Assembly (NCBI GenBank): GCA_021234155.1
Contig: JAJEKV010000072.1
Location: 5,247,620-5,311,619, forward strand
Reading direction: 5' to 3'
Length of the DNA: 64,000 nt
Origin: Isoetes taiwanensis
Lineage: Eukaryota; Streptophyta; Lycopodiopsida; Isoetales; Isoetaceae
A program made the translations under genes and the position numbers. The notes below the pieces were generated by a model, which had not been told where the DNA came from, searched no databases, and was given only the letters and a program-made list of their open reading frames with translations. Every line of letters starts with the position of its first letter. Positions within the stretch are counted from its first letter, which is position 1. Below, one piece after another: positions 1-12,059 of this stretch.

Positions 1-360
1 CACTTGGTTAAAGACGGTGTCTCCAGGTGATGATAAGTTGTGTACCACTTCATGCTCAGAACATGCTTGCATTATCCAACAACCAAATTTATCCAGTATC
101 CTTTTTCTCACCATACAACTTGTGCTTCCTGATCAAACAAAAGTACACTAAGATCTGTTAGATCACCTCTGAGATGCCTATCCCATTTGCAAACTTTGTC
201 TCCTGAAGAAAATAATAATTGGAATTTGACAGCAAAGGTAAATATTGATGCGTCAAGCCCATCTTTCTCTAATTTTAAGATATCATTGCATCAACTATAA
301 ATAGAGGTGCCAGTTACAGATGCATAGCAACGATGTATGCTGTTGAAATAAAATACTACC

Positions 361-412
361 ACAGCTGGACCAATTTCTTACAAATCACAGCTGGACCAAT
401 TTCTTACAAATC
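361..412. repeat. Perfect 26-bp tandem duplication
   Basis: Two adjacent identical 26-base copies (361-386 and 387-412) beginning ACAGCTGGACC. The duplication lies on the last recognisable codons of the ethylene-receptor relic and introduces the stop after CKKLVQL, so it is probably one of the events that ended the reading frame. Confidence 0.85.
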
Positions 413-1224
413 ACTAGTTCAACCCTTCCATTTCCAAATGATCTTGTCTCTGATTGCTCAGAATCAGACACATCTTTCGCTAGAAATGTAAGACTGGAAT
501 TTTTAGATCCTCTTACATAGAGAGAATCACTGCCCAATGAAGCTGCTTCATCATTGCTCATTGTGTGAAAAACAGATAATTTATTCTTTGGACATTGGCA
601 CACATAAGTATACAGCCACCATTTGTAAAATCCATAGCAATACGCATTATGCTGAACGTAATTTGGTAAAATCATTTCTTATCACAATTACATGGCTAGA
701 TAAATGACTTGCAATGTCAAACCTCAAAGTAAGGCCTTCGCTTTCCATTTCTTGGTGCAGGGCATTTACAGTAGAAAATTCAACTAACTGCAACTCAATA
801 CACAAATTAGAATCCTCACCACGTGCAAAATCCATCACATTCCTGATCACTGCAGGAAGTATACTGCTGCTTCTCACAATAATGTCCACAAGCAATTTGT
901 TCTTAACACTTAATTTGCTAGCTAGAGTCAAAATATCATGCATGGAATCTGAAAGCCAGAAACTGATGCCTTGCATGAATTGCTTGTTGCGGTTTCAATT
1001 TTTTCATGATGCAGTGCCATATTCTGCTCATATGGGAAAGCGCTATTGCAACTTGGTCAGCAACAACAGTAACTATCATATCTAGTTCATGTTGAAGCCA
1101 TTCCTGTGGAAGAGCAAAATCGTGATTGTGGTTAACACCCTTTTTCCTACTAACAGTCCCTTTCGACATTGAAGCCTGCCACATGGGATTTGTTTGCAGA
1201 GGAGGTGCTACTTGAATAACTTAG
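361..1224 (-). pseudogene. Ethylene receptor C-terminal remnant (subfamily II-like histidine-kinase part)
   Basis: Read on the minus strand. The segment opens with the end of a GAF domain: VVADQVAIALSH at about 1040-1080 is the hallmark of ETR/ERS/EIN4 proteins. It continues through a histidine-kinase dimerisation-like region (MHDILTLASKL, then NVMDFARGEDSN, about 750-950) and ends in a G2-box-like LVICKKLVQL near 390-415. Known family: ER-membrane ethylene receptors with three N-terminal membrane segments, GAF and kinase domains; subfamily II members have degenerate kinase motifs, as here. Breaks: the frame changes near 940, the linker between GAF and kinase is shortened, the membrane part is absent, and a stop directly follows the G2-like motif. 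A donor-like GTAATT follows SSHV near 690, so one intron may remain. I read this as a truncated pseudogene; a badly split live gene is less likely. Confidence 0.6.
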
Positions 1225-1457
1225 AATACGACACATTTGCTTAGCATTTTTCATCGAATATATTTTTCTCTATTCACAAATAGATGTAGTGCCCATTATG
1301 GCTGCCACAGGAAACAAGGCTTGAAAGATAAACAAGCTGGCTAAGGATGAACAAATAGTTGGGGCATATGATCCAAAACTTTTTGGGGCCCCCTACAATT
1401 TTTTGATCCAAAATGACCACATCTTAATTGATAAACTAGCCAGGAGAATTACAGCTA

Positions 1458-2212
1458 CTAATTTAACCACAACTTTGGTCCTGGCAAAATAATTTGATAA
1501 TGCTTTAAGAACCTGGAGAGCCAAAGTAATAATTTCAATCTGCTTCTTCCCTCAAGTGTTGAAAAGAAACTGACAGGCTTCATAGTCTGGTGGAGTAAGT
1601 AAGCCAGCACAAAAAACAAACATGTGCTTGATGTACAAACCCATAAACTAGCACTTTGCAATGAGGGGTTAAAATATGATATCCAACTTCCAGCAACTAA
1701 CTGGAATATCCCCATTGCAATAAGGAAAGATTTTAAACCAATGACATCTACTAAGGTGCTAATGCTCTTTCTGAATTCATTTGCAGCTACAGACAAATCC
1801 TTCTCTACAGTTGGGTCTACAATCTCCCATGCTGAAAGTTCTGAGAACTTTGCTCATCATGGTTCTGCACATCTGAGGCTAAGCCCCCATTCAGGACATT
1901 CAATGAGGTTTGCAAATTGTTCTCTGCATTCTGTTTAGTCTGTGCGGACAAACGCCTAAGGTTTAGCAACAAAAAGCAAGGAGTGCTCAAACTAAGGTTT
2001 GTGGGTGATGCATCAATGAGATCATACTGCCACTTCCAGTTGTTTCCTTCTAGGACATATGAAAATTCACTTCTCTTCTGAATAAAATGATCTTGACATC
2101 TAGAAGACGATCTAGCGAAGGAGGAAAAGGGTTGACCTCGAATTGATCCGACCGAACTTATTGAATGATCCACAGTGAGTAAATAAGCACGACAAGAGAC
2201 TACACGTACCAA
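1458..2212 (-). CDS. Hypothetical small membrane protein, frame change inside
   Basis: Not recognised. Two open stretches lie head to tail on the minus strand. The upstream one (1817-2212) is rich in Ser, Arg and Asn. The downstream one (1458 to about 1850) starts around SAWEIVDPTVEKDLS and holds two hydrophobic segments, SFLIAMGIFQLVAGSWI and LWVCTSSTCLFFVLAYLL, then HQTMKPVSFF and a basic tail. The two frames are offset near 1840, which could be a short intron or an indel. The track start at 2212 overlaps a good splice-donor sequence (AAGCTTG/GTACGTG, near 2210), so the true first exon may lie upstream. Composition fits an organelle or endomembrane protein with two membrane helices, but no family can be named. 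Confidence 0.4.
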
Positions 2213-2449
2213 GCTTGTTGTTGAAGCGACTATTACCCGCTACTCTGAGAGCTTGGCGAATAGCTTCTCAGTATGCCATTAGGTTCAACCTATTTATCGT
2301 GCCTGGAATTGAATTGTCCGTTGCCAAAAAAAAAAATAGAATAAAGGGATTACCACCATGCCATACGTGGTCAGACTGTAGGCAGAGGCCATCTCAATCT
2401 CCGCGGCTCCTCCATTCTGGCCGTTTTTTCTAAGTTTGCAAACACTATC

Positions 2450-3500
2450 TCAACCTGGATGTATGCTGGGTTTAGAAAATAAGAAAATCAGTGACCTTCT
2501 CCATCTCCGTGGCTCGGTGCCCATCAAGCACTACTAGGGTTAGTATTCCTGCAAATTTAAACCATCCACGTTAGGCTACACAAATTTCACAAAATGCCCC
2601 GATTCTAATTCAGCACCAGGGGCCACCAGTTCAGACTCTGTTGATCTAAAAAGGTACAAATCTGGGGCCTTCCAATAGTATACAATCCTTACAAGGGTTA
2701 AATTTGGCCTTGAATTGGCAGACCGATTTGCCCTGGACAAATTTCATTGAATTGGGAGGTCGATTCTTGGCAAAACCCTACTTGCATGTGTAAGCAGCGC
2801 TAAATGATCCATCCGCTATCTGCGACCAGAGCGTATTCGCAAGAGCAAATCTACATAACCCGGCAAGGGCTGGGCTGTTCGGAAAGAGGAAGAAATACAG
2901 ACGTTCTTCTAAGGCCCGGATTCCACTAGCGGCTGTTAGTGCCTGGCTTTTAGCAGCAAGCCAATCAAATTGAATGATCACAAACTTCTGGAGTTGCGCT
3001 CTGATTCCACAAGCAGCGGTAGTCTAGGTTTGGGGAGATGATGTGGAGCATCGGGAAGAGGCTGGGGAAGCCAGAATTTGCCGGATAACTGTCAGGGATG
3101 GACCCCGACAATTAGATGGGAAGAAATCACCGGGCCTAGATCTTTGACAGGCACTCTTGCTCCACGACGTCAATTCAGCCAGAGACAATTTTTGTAGTGG
3201 AATCGAGCAAGGGCAGTTCCATTTTTTTAGGGCAGGCAGTTCCGGTGAAACAGAGAACTGTCGTCTGCGGCAGTGGAATCTCACCCTAAATCTCTGTATC
3301 TTTTTTTAGCACAATTTCTAATTTTCATGGCCGTAGGATGAATAAAATAGGGATCTAATGGTAGAACATGATGCCAACTCAGATTTTGATGATGTGGAGG
3401 TGACAGGTGGATAGGCTGGAATCTGAGGAAAGGTTGTAGGCCCGGTAGGGCTGGTGTGCTAAAAAAAAAAGGAAAAATGAAGATGTATAGTAATCTTTGA
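2450..3500. other. Intergenic DNA, no gene seen
   Basis: No coding stretch with a recognisable family or splice structure. Short ORFs at 2778-2981 and 3024-3284 are low-complexity chance frames. The span may hold the promoter of the minus-strand gene at 1458-2212, but no clear TATA box stands out. Confidence 0.5.
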
Positions 3501-3504
3501 AAAA

Positions 3505-3850
3505 AGTTTATAAAAATAATAACTTGCTGCTGCGTATTCTAGAATATTGTGGGGGTGAGCTAATGAGCTTTGACTGGTTAAGTAGCATGAATAAACACCT
3601 CAATCTAAAATAAAAAGTTGCTAAAAATAGTATTTTTAGTTGATATTCTAGAATATCGCGCTGGTTAGCTACTGATCAACTAGCATAAAACGAGCACCTC
3701 AACTTAAAATAGAAAGTTGCCAAAAATAGTAATTTTTGGTGCATGTTTGGAATGTCGTGGAGATCAACCAATGACCTAGATGGATTCACTTATCTAAAGA
3801 TAGTAATTAATAATATCTTTTAAAAAGTTGCTAAAAATAGAAATGTTTGA
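3505..3850. repeat. Tandem repeat, period about 108 bp, three to four diverged units
   Basis: The phrase AAAGTTGCTAAAAATAG recurs with small changes near 3610, 3712 and 3822, with a weaker version near 3505. The companion phrase ATTCTAGAATAT occurs at about 3536 and 3650, with a diverged form near 3760. Units differ at many bases, so the array is old. No coding content. Confidence 0.7.
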
Positions 3851-3959
3851 AATAGAAGTTGCGTAATTCACATTTGAAAAGGAAAAGAAATACCTAAAAT
3901 CGTTAAGACGAGAACCTTTTGCCATTTGGCTAAGACCTTTAGGGAAATGTGCTTGAGTG

Positions 3960-4050
3960 CTTGAGACCAAGAAAACCCATTATATGCACCCCATTGCCTT
4001 TTGGTCTTCGTGGACGTTAATATATCTACTCTATTCTATTCTATTTCAGA
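3960..4050 (+). mobile_element. LINE/SINE 3' tail copy with (TCTAT)-like microsatellite
   Basis: The string TTGCCTTTTGGTCTTCGTGG followed by ACGTTAA and then CTATTCTATTCTATT matches the 3' end of the LINE at 62 kb (hairpin, GTGGACG, ATAA, short tandem repeat). Only the last ~60 bases are recognisable. The microsatellite unit differs from those of the sister tails at 35.6 and 62.26 kb. Confidence 0.6.
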
Positions 4051-4059
4051 ATGTCTTTC

Positions 4060-5272
4060 TTACAATTCTTCATTCAAACTTCAAAAAGGACACAATAGTT
4101 GAAGATATGTTAGATATGTTTGTTAGTTAGAAAAGCTGCCTCTTCATGCATTCTTCAAAGATCCTTGCGGCCAAAAAATAGCAATGATGTCAATCAAGAT
4201 GATGGCATCCGCATTCGAGAAGAGGATGTTGGATCCAGACCTCAATCTGGGCAAGGTTGAAATAACACATAATTTGAATAGCCAGGGCACGTAGCACTAT
4301 TATTGTGCCTATATTTGCTAGGGTGAGCCAAAGCACACATTACAATCTTTGAGATAAATGAAAAGGGGAGATTTTTTTTATTTCTCGTTAGAGGGCAAGA
4401 TGTCACAATTGACCTTCACGCTTGGCAACAGGTTCGAGCATGCAGTCAAAGGTGAAAAGTTCTTGAACTACTTCACACTTCATAGAATTCTAAAAAGGAA
4501 CCCTTGCCATGAAAGTTAAGCAAGTCGCAAATCAGCTCAATGTCTGTTGTAGTACCTGATATAGGATTATAACTTGGGGGGGTTTCTTTGGTTTGCAGCA
4601 GTCAGTGCTAGAGCTGCTACAACCACACCATATGGCCCCTGCACAGCCACATTTTTCCATGCAAATTCAAATAACAATGGCTCGTGACATTGCATTTTTC
4701 CAAAAAAATTATTGGTAAATGATGGCCTTGATGAGGGATCTTCGTTAAAATATACCTGCAGTTGGCATCTTGCCAGGACCTCTACATAATTGGTTTTTCT
4801 TTTCGTAATTCTGTACAGAATAGAAAGTTGCATATTCGAACAAATATTCTCTGGCATCCACCTTTGGTGATATTTATGGAAAGATCTAAATGATTAAAAG
4901 CTAACATGAAAACGTCATATTCCACACATGTTGTACCTCTTTCATGGAAAGCTGTGTATGCACCAACAAAAACTGCTCTGCAACACATATCCATATCCAA
5001 TGTCAAACCCTTACCTCAAACCATCTGAATAATAATCTTTTTCATCCTTACCATGCAGACAGTATAGTTCCTGTCAGGAAAACATAAAGTTCCTTCTCTC
5101 CATTCTCCAGTTATGGAATTCTCTAGATAAAAATCATAGCTCTTTTAATCAAGCATGGTCTTAACCAGCCACTTTACAGAAGGGAAGAAAAATATTTACA
5201 AGCCTACCTTTTTCTTATATAATATTCCTCGATCCGAGCCCTTCAGAGGAAGTGATCTTAATGCCTGCATGA
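4060..5272. other. 3' flank of the MYB gene, no gene seen
   Basis: AT-rich sequence downstream of the MYB stop codon on the minus strand; it should contain the 3' UTR and polyadenylation site. ORFs at 4567-4857 and 4782-5006 show no family motif. Confidence 0.45.
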
Positions 5273-8200
5273 TTAAGAGAAGCACATGTCATGAGCAGCT
5301 GCAGCTATTAACTTCTCCAGACCATCAAAGTTATCTTCAGCATGTCCAGGACAAGAACCATCCTGTTTCAGTGCCATCAATACACTTGGCATAATTTCCT
5401 CCAGCCCAAATTCAGCTTCATTATTTGGCTGCTTCTTTCTTCTCTTGTATGTTTGCAATGGTTTTTCTATTGATGTGTTTCTTCTCTTGTATGTTTGTAA
5501 AGTCTTTTCTTCCTTTTGTTTAACAACCATGTCATCCTGGTCGATTAAATTGCTTTCAAGGACTTGAGCAGCTACAGAAGATGGAGGATCTTTGTAGAAG
5601 TCACTTTTGCAGGCTTCCACTGCCATAGAAGCTGGATCTCTCTCCTGATGAATACCATTTTTGCAGACTTCAGAAACTGAAGAAGACACATGACTGCATA
5701 CTTCAGCAGCTACAGAGGATACATCTCCGTCCTGGAGGTTAGTACCTAGAGAAGACACAATTCTTCCCTGAGGATTGATTGAGTCATCTTCAAGCATTTC
5801 AGCAGCTGGATAAAATGGGTTTGTGCTTTGTCTGTCAATGTTATCTGGATTATCTGCTTTGCCACTTAAAATCAAGCTAGCTGTTTCTGTTTGTGCAGGT
5901 AATATGTTATCTGGATTTTTGTGCATATCATCCTGTCCAGTTAGTAAATTAGATGTACTTCGATGCATACTATCTGGTTCTGCTTGTGCGGGTGATGACT
6001 TAGCTGCATCTGGCACCTTCACTAACTTCATTGTATTCTGAGATTGCCTTACAGGCTCCTCCAATAATTTCATTATACCCTGAGTTTGCCTTCCAGAACG
6101 TCTCCTTTTGGGAATAACAGTTGGTTCATTGTCGTTTCCAATCCCAAAAGATTCATGGTCATTAGATGCAAGCTTCCTGTCTTTAGTTAAAGTCACTCTC
6201 TTCCTTCCTTGCGTCACTGATTCCGTCCTCTTGGTTGTTTCTGTTGCATTAGATGTTGATGAGCTCCTTTCTTTCCTCTTGCGTGTGCTATCAACCGAGG
6301 AGACCATATTCACATCAGAGCCATTTCCCTCCCCTGTGGAAGAAGTTTTTCTGCCCTCCTTATCAAGTGATGCCTCAGTTTGAACTGTGAGAGAACCCAT
6401 CATTTGCATTTCACCCAAACAAGCAGCCCCTTTAGCCTCAATCATGCCATCTATGTTTTCTCTCATGATATGTGTTTGAACATCTGAATAAAAAAATCTT
6501 CTAATCTCCTGTTTCCAAATACAGCCATTGGAGCTTTTCCTGATTCGATCACTTTTCCTGGTTGGAACTTTTGCCCGACCTTCACCTATAAAGGGATTAC
6601 CCATGGTTATGTTGTTACATAGGCCCCTTTTAGTCTTAGATAACTTCTTTTTCCCAGTTACTATGCGGTGGGATAATTCTATTCGATCCAACACTTTTGG
6701 CTTAGAACCTGTACAATTAAATGTTAGAAAAAAATTAACAAAGATATTTAACTAAATAAGGTGTAAAGCATACTCGCCTATCTTTCCTGACTTCCCAGTT
6801 GAACTTTTCACTTGACTAAGTATCGAATTAGCTGAATGTCCCGATGTAAATGCCCACATACTGCGCATCCCAAATAAGAATGGAAACGACAGAAGAGCAC
6901 GCATCAAAGCAGCTATTTCATGATCAGAAAATCTCTTTTTTTCTTCTGCACTCAACTTCTGCAGACCATGCTTTGGCACTTTACCTTGACTTTCTAATGG
7001 CATCTCTATCTCAGAAGACGCTTCATCGGCTCGCAGTAAAGAACAATAGCTTGTAATAGCTCGCAATAAGCTTACAAACGTAAGAGTCTGCTGCTCTGCA
7101 TTTTCCAAGCCAGACAAGTGTGAAACTTCCAAGACATCACTCTCAGGCACATCAGTAATTATTTTGGGGTCCGTAAATCCAGGAGAGGGCATAGGTCCAG
7201 ATGCTAATATTTCACCGACAGAATAATCTTGGAAATCCCTGCATGGCACAGCTTTTTCCCTAGATTCTTTAATTCTCGCTCTCAAAGGAGGGACATCAAG
7301 CACATCTTCCGACAACTGCCTGTCTGATAATTTGTCTCCCTCTCTGCATGGCAGAAACAGTTTGTTAATAGAATTTTTATTTTGGCTTGATAGAGAATGC
7401 ACTTTCATAAACAACTTACAGAATGTCATCTTTTTGTTGTCTATTTTTCTGCTGTTTCCTGTTTATGTCTCCTGTTTTTCCCATTCTTTGTTTTTGAATT
7501 TTGGCATGAGCCTTCTCTAGGCCAGCTTTTTTGCGCCTTACTTTGGTTTCTTGTCTCGAGTCCTGAGGCACTTTGAAGTGTTCAGAAAAGTCAGTTAAAT
7601 CAAGACATGGACGTTCCTTTGAGCGTTTTGTAAAGTTGGGAAGCAGATGGCGCTTAATTTGCACATCCTTGTGAAAATCAGCCCGTCGCTCTGGGTAGAG
7701 CTGTTTCCACCTCCTAAAATTAAAAGCAAAATCTCATCTCAGATTAAACATCTGTAGGCAGACACTGTAAACAAATTGAAGGTACTAATGCTGCATAGTT
7801 GAACAACACATAGCTCTTTTAGATATGAAATTTAATGCTAGAGGCATTACATGCCCAAAAAATCCTTTAAAGATGCTAGGTGGATAATAAAGGACTCAAA
7901 AAGTCTGATTATACAGATAATAGGATATTATCCATAAAAGACAACAAAGGTCTAAACCCTACAAGAGAACCAACAAATACGGCCAAAGCAGATATGGAAC
8001 TTCCTGTTATGGTTTGTGCGGAAAAACAAAAATTTCTGAACAGAACTATTAACACAGATGAATGATCTCCTAGGCACCAGAAGAAAACAGCAAGGTGCAA
8101 AATATGGTTTGCAGGAACAATTGAATCTGCAGTTGACGACGAATGATTATTCTTATGAAAAGAATAGAAAAAGTGATATTTAAGAAGTTCTTGCAGGTGC

Positions 8201-11200
8201 GGGATGCCCACAAAGTGAGGTTGCTTCAGATTGGGTACTACAATTGGAGCTACTACATATCAGTTATAAGACAAAAGGAAAAATAAGTCGACAGTAGCCA
8301 ACAAACACAATCATTAATATTTAGTGAATATGCGATTGGCCATCATAAAACCATTGAAAAATGGCATAACAGACATTTGGCACTGAAGAAAATACCGCCA
8401 GCATTGGTTATCTGTACGAGGTGCGAGATCGGCAGCAACTGCAGCCCACCGATGTGGACCATGCTTCTTAACTGCCTCTTCTAAGTGCCTATCCTCCTCT
8501 TCAGTCCAGGCTTCATGTTTGATTTTTGGATCCAACACATTACGCCACCTAAAAAGCCAATATGAGTATGAGCTGTGACAGCAACGATGAAGACTTGTAC
8601 CTTTCTCGACACTGCATCTCAGTACGTCCTTGAACATGCTCTGCTATCCTCTTCCAACGCATCGCTCCATAAACAGACACAGCTAAAGTGAGCCGTTTAT
8701 CTTCCTCGACAGACCATCTTCCACGCCGTTGTCTTCCCAAGTGTTTACGGTTCCACCTATCATAAGTAATTGTATTTATTACTCTTAGTATTCTTGCATT
8801 TTGGCATTCCAAACCTAACATTTGCAACACCTTGCTGTGTTCAACATATCTATGTTTTTATGTTATATTTGTGTAATTCTGTACTTGGGGCCCAAATATG
8901 TGACTATTGGATTAATTATTTCTAAATGCAATAAAATCTCAAAACCAGTTACAACTGAGCCACAAGAAAGACAAAAGCACCTTAAGTGTCAAGAAGAGTA
9001 GTTATTTATGCTTCAAGAAAAAATTAAAAAAGCCGTAAAAGAGAGTTTAAAAAACAAAACGATAAAAGAGAGTTTCCCACCTGTCAGCACATTGTGAACC
9101 AGTACGTCCTTCAAGGCATGCTGCAATGGCTTGCCAATCCTTTAATCCACAAGATTTAACTGCCAAGCATAGTTGCTCATCTTCCTCATGGCTCCATTCC
9201 CGATGCATAACACTTGCATTCAGGCTACGTTGATAGCGTATTAGACATTGAGAGGCAGTTCTATTTGTGTGAAGTTGATTGGCAATTGCCTCCCAGTCAC
9301 AAAAATTATGCCGCTTGGCTATTTGCAGCAGGTTTATATCTTCTGATTTGGACCATGGACCATGATTTATCAAAGGATCTTCATGATGTAACCATCTAGG
9401 TAACATAAAACAATAACAGAATAAGTACAGCAATATACCAGAAACAAATTATGGCCAAATTAAATGAGTTGGGGAGACTTTCGTTTTACAGCAGCCCCCC
9501 CCCCCAAAAAAAAAAACCAAAATGTAACACAAATCCAGACCATACAATCTGAAAATCAAGGTCTAAGATGCATGCCACATCACGTGGGGGCTGCAAAACA
9601 AAAACTAGCTATGAATTGTCAAGAAGCCAAATCGAAGATGCGAGAAAGCTAAAGAATAAGAAAATAATAAATAATTGATCTTTGTAGGACCATAACCAGC
9701 ATTTTCTAGGTTGAGATGGCATCATGGAGGCAGAAAACGGGAGATTACAGAAGGGACAAATACCTATACAGAATAAGGATCAGCAAAAAACATTTTGTAC
9801 AGAATAAGGATTAGCAGAAAACATTTGGAAGGTATGAGTTCCTCATAAATTTGCTTACCGAGATTGGCAATCGGAGGCTGATCGTCCTAATACATAGATG
9901 CGTGCTACATCCTCCCAATCCACTACATTTAGGAAATTTTTTATGTCTTCCGGTGTTAGTACCCGCTCCTTAATCTCCTGCATTTCATCCTCCAGAGATA
10001 AGTTCTGATCAATTCCTTCCCTGTGATATCCAGAAATATAATAGCATGTCATGCATTGATACATTATGAACACTGCAACATTTTTTTTGAAAAGGAGAAT
10101 TCAGTACATGGCAGTTTTCATAGCCTCTCGGAGTAAATGGTGCTGTATCTGCTGCTTCACTCCATTAGAAAGCTCCCGTCTTTCCTCCATTGACCAATTT
10201 CGAACAGAAAACACAGCAGGGTGAAGGGTCTGCAACCTTTTGTGGACTTCGATATCTTTGTTTTCTGGGGGTCCCCAATACTTTGACTGCAGAAGACAAT
10301 GATGCATTCAAACAAGGTGCTAGAACATGTTACATAATCTAAGTTAAATCAAAAGCAAAGAAAGTGAGGTTGAGTTCATCATATAGTGATTAGTAAAGTT
10401 CACCTGAGTGAATTTCCAGCGTTTTGGTTTTGTCTTCAATGGTAGTATTAGCTTTATGGAAGGACTAAGCCGATCTGAGATTATACCCATATCACGCTTA
10501 CAGTATTTTTCAAACCCTAGGATGGTCTTCATTCGTCTCTGCAGCTCTTTATTTTCCTTCTGCTTGACCTCCAGCTTGCTCAACAGGCCTCTAAGTGCTA
10601 CTTGACATTTTCTATTTTTCTTAAGAGCATTCTCAAGCACCTCCATAGATCCTGTGGATCCGCATGTTCCATCTGGCAAAAATGTCTGATCAAGTTGCAG
10701 ATCATCCAAGCTATCAAAATGATGACATGGGAACTTTGGGCTATCAACTTCATTGCCTGCCTCATTCTGAGAACTCTCCAAAAATGCAGTTGCTGTTCCT
10801 GACTCATTATGTAATGGTTCATCGTGTAATAATTCAGTATAAAGTGGTTCATTGGTGTCCTTGGAAAACTCTCTCAGCTCAAAGGCAGGTCCTACCTGTA
10901 GCCTCTTAAAAGTGTCTGTCATAAAACACAGAACAGTCAGAAAAAATAATCAAGTGTCGGATGGTCAAAAGAAACATCATGAGAACTAACTTTGAATCTT
11001 AAATATTACATTTGCATTGTTCAAAATTCAGATTTACCTGGAAATGCAGGATCAATTAACCCATTAGCAGGGTCAGAATTCTTTGAATTGGTCTCGTTTG
11101 AAGCAAAATGAAGTCCATAATGACTTTTAACTCTTTGCAGCAGCTGCTCATCATCATCATCATCATCATCATCGTCATCATCATCCCAATTATCTTCATA

Positions 11201-11524
11201 TTCAATTTCTTGGTTATTATCATATTTCTCTGATGTCTTAAAACCTGCTGGCTTGCCCTTGACAGATGCACCCCACTTTTGCTGCACCGAAAGCAGCAGA
11301 CTATCATCGTCCTCAAAATCATCATTGTCATAATTACCATGAACTGATTTCTCAATGCCATTTCCTGCTTTCCCGTCCCCAATTTGGATATCAAAGTCCT
11401 CATTTGCAGAGTGAACAGGCAAGCAAGCTTTTTTTAAGGCGAGAATCTGGTCCTGAAAACCTTCTCCAAAAGACTTCTCAAGTTCATCCTCGTCAAAATC
11501 CTCCTCTACTGAAGGTTCTACCAT
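5273..11524 (-). CDS. MYB4R1-like: 4.5-repeat MYB protein, plant SNAPC4/MYB4R1-type
   Basis: Ten exons join in one frame to 1419 codons plus stop: 11524-11038, 10915-10404, 10286-10108, 10020-9859, 9395-9081, 8756-8601, 8548-8396, 7713-7420, 7343-6778, 6708-5273. Exon 1 encodes an acidic N-terminus with a run of about twelve Asp (residues ~114-125). Exon 2 has a heptad-like Lys/Glu-rich stretch. A half repeat (VDWEDVARIY...DCQSRW) and four full MYB repeats follow at about residues 430-660: W-SKSEDINLL, W-SHEEDEQL, W-SVEEDKRL, W-TEEEDRHL, each ending in C-x-x-R-W. This Rh-Ra-Rb-Rc-Rd layout is that of SNAPC4, the largest subunit of the complex binding the proximal element of snRNA promoters; plants have one such 4R-MYB. 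The long C-terminal half is disordered, Ser/Lys-rich, with basic patches (KRRRSGRQ, YKRRKKQ), so nuclear. The start is the first ATG of the exon-1 frame. Several introns fall at the same place, inside the Arg codon before the repeat Trp. Confidence 0.9.
6709..6777 (-). other. GC-AG intron of the MYB gene
   Basis: Between exons 9 and 10 the donor reads ATAG/GCGAGT (exon end 6778) and the acceptor GTACAG/GTTC (exon start 6708). Joining there keeps the frame (Lys-Ile-Gly-Ser-Lys). No GT donor nearby gives a continuous frame. GC-AG introns are a known minor U2 class with an otherwise strong donor. At 69 bases this is a very short intron. Confidence 0.7.
11145..11186. repeat. CAT/CGT trinucleotide run coding poly-Asp
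   Basis: CATCATCATCATCATCGTC on the plus strand is read on the minus strand as GAT/GAC codons, giving the Asp run of the MYB protein. Length variation would stay in frame. Confidence 0.85.
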
Positions 11525-11933
11525 GAAAATTAAAATATAGGCCCCTTGGAATGAATTCTTTTAAAAAATGGCTCTCTTGCCTGCGGGAGGAAGGAAAAAA
11601 TGCCCGTGTTCTTTCTCGCATTCATTCAATTATGTTGCTCAAAGAACTTCTCAACGGCCAAATTGTCCGATTTTTCAAAGCTTCCCACAAGCCAGACGGC
11701 TAAGAAGTGTCTAAGAGTGGCAGTCTGGCCAGAGAGCAAGAGGTCCGTCAGAAGGAGCGGGTGTCGAGAAAATAATTAGGGCTCCAACGAGAGAAAGAGG
11801 TCTGCTGCTTCGACATAGGGCCTGTGGGATAAAAGGGTTTTTTTTCTTAACAATGGACGACTCTAACTTTTTTAATAATGGACTTACTTGGTGCAACCCA
11901 TAGCTTGATCAGATAGGGTTGAGACCCAAGCCC
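11525..11933. promoter_or_regulatory. Upstream region of the MYB gene
   Basis: About 400 bases before the MYB start codon with no coding signal. On the minus strand CTATATTTTA lies only ~15 bases before the ATG, too close for a normal TATA box unless the start used is a downstream ATG. Poly-T runs near 11838 and 11870. No promoter element can be called with confidence. Confidence 0.3.
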
Positions 11934-12050
11934 CTATATTGCAAGGGTTTTTTTTTTTTTGAAGAACGAAAGCCAAAAAGTTTATTAATCAGAGAAAAAG
12001 TACAAAATTTACATGTCTCATCTAACTGTCTCATCTATATTGCAAGGGTT
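11934..12050 (-). mobile_element. Miniature retroposon, 85 bp, with 16-bp target duplication
   Basis: CTATATTGCAAGGGTT occurs at 11934-11949 and again, identical, at 12035-12050. Between them lies an 85-base insert that begins with a poly(T) run on the plus strand (a poly(A) tail on the minus strand) and continues GAAGAACGAAAGCC. A long perfect direct repeat plus a poly(A) tail is the signature of target-primed reverse transcription. The insert is a severely 5'-truncated SINE, LINE or mRNA copy; the source family is not recognised. Confidence 0.75.
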
Positions 12051-12059
12051 GATTAATCA

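Noticed and set aside
5823-6755. Plus-strand ORFs opposite the last MYB exon
   Set aside because: They are complements of the minus-strand coding exon.
11535-11545. TATA-like CTATATTTTA before the MYB start
   Set aside because: Only ~15 bases from the ATG, too close for a working TATA box with this start.
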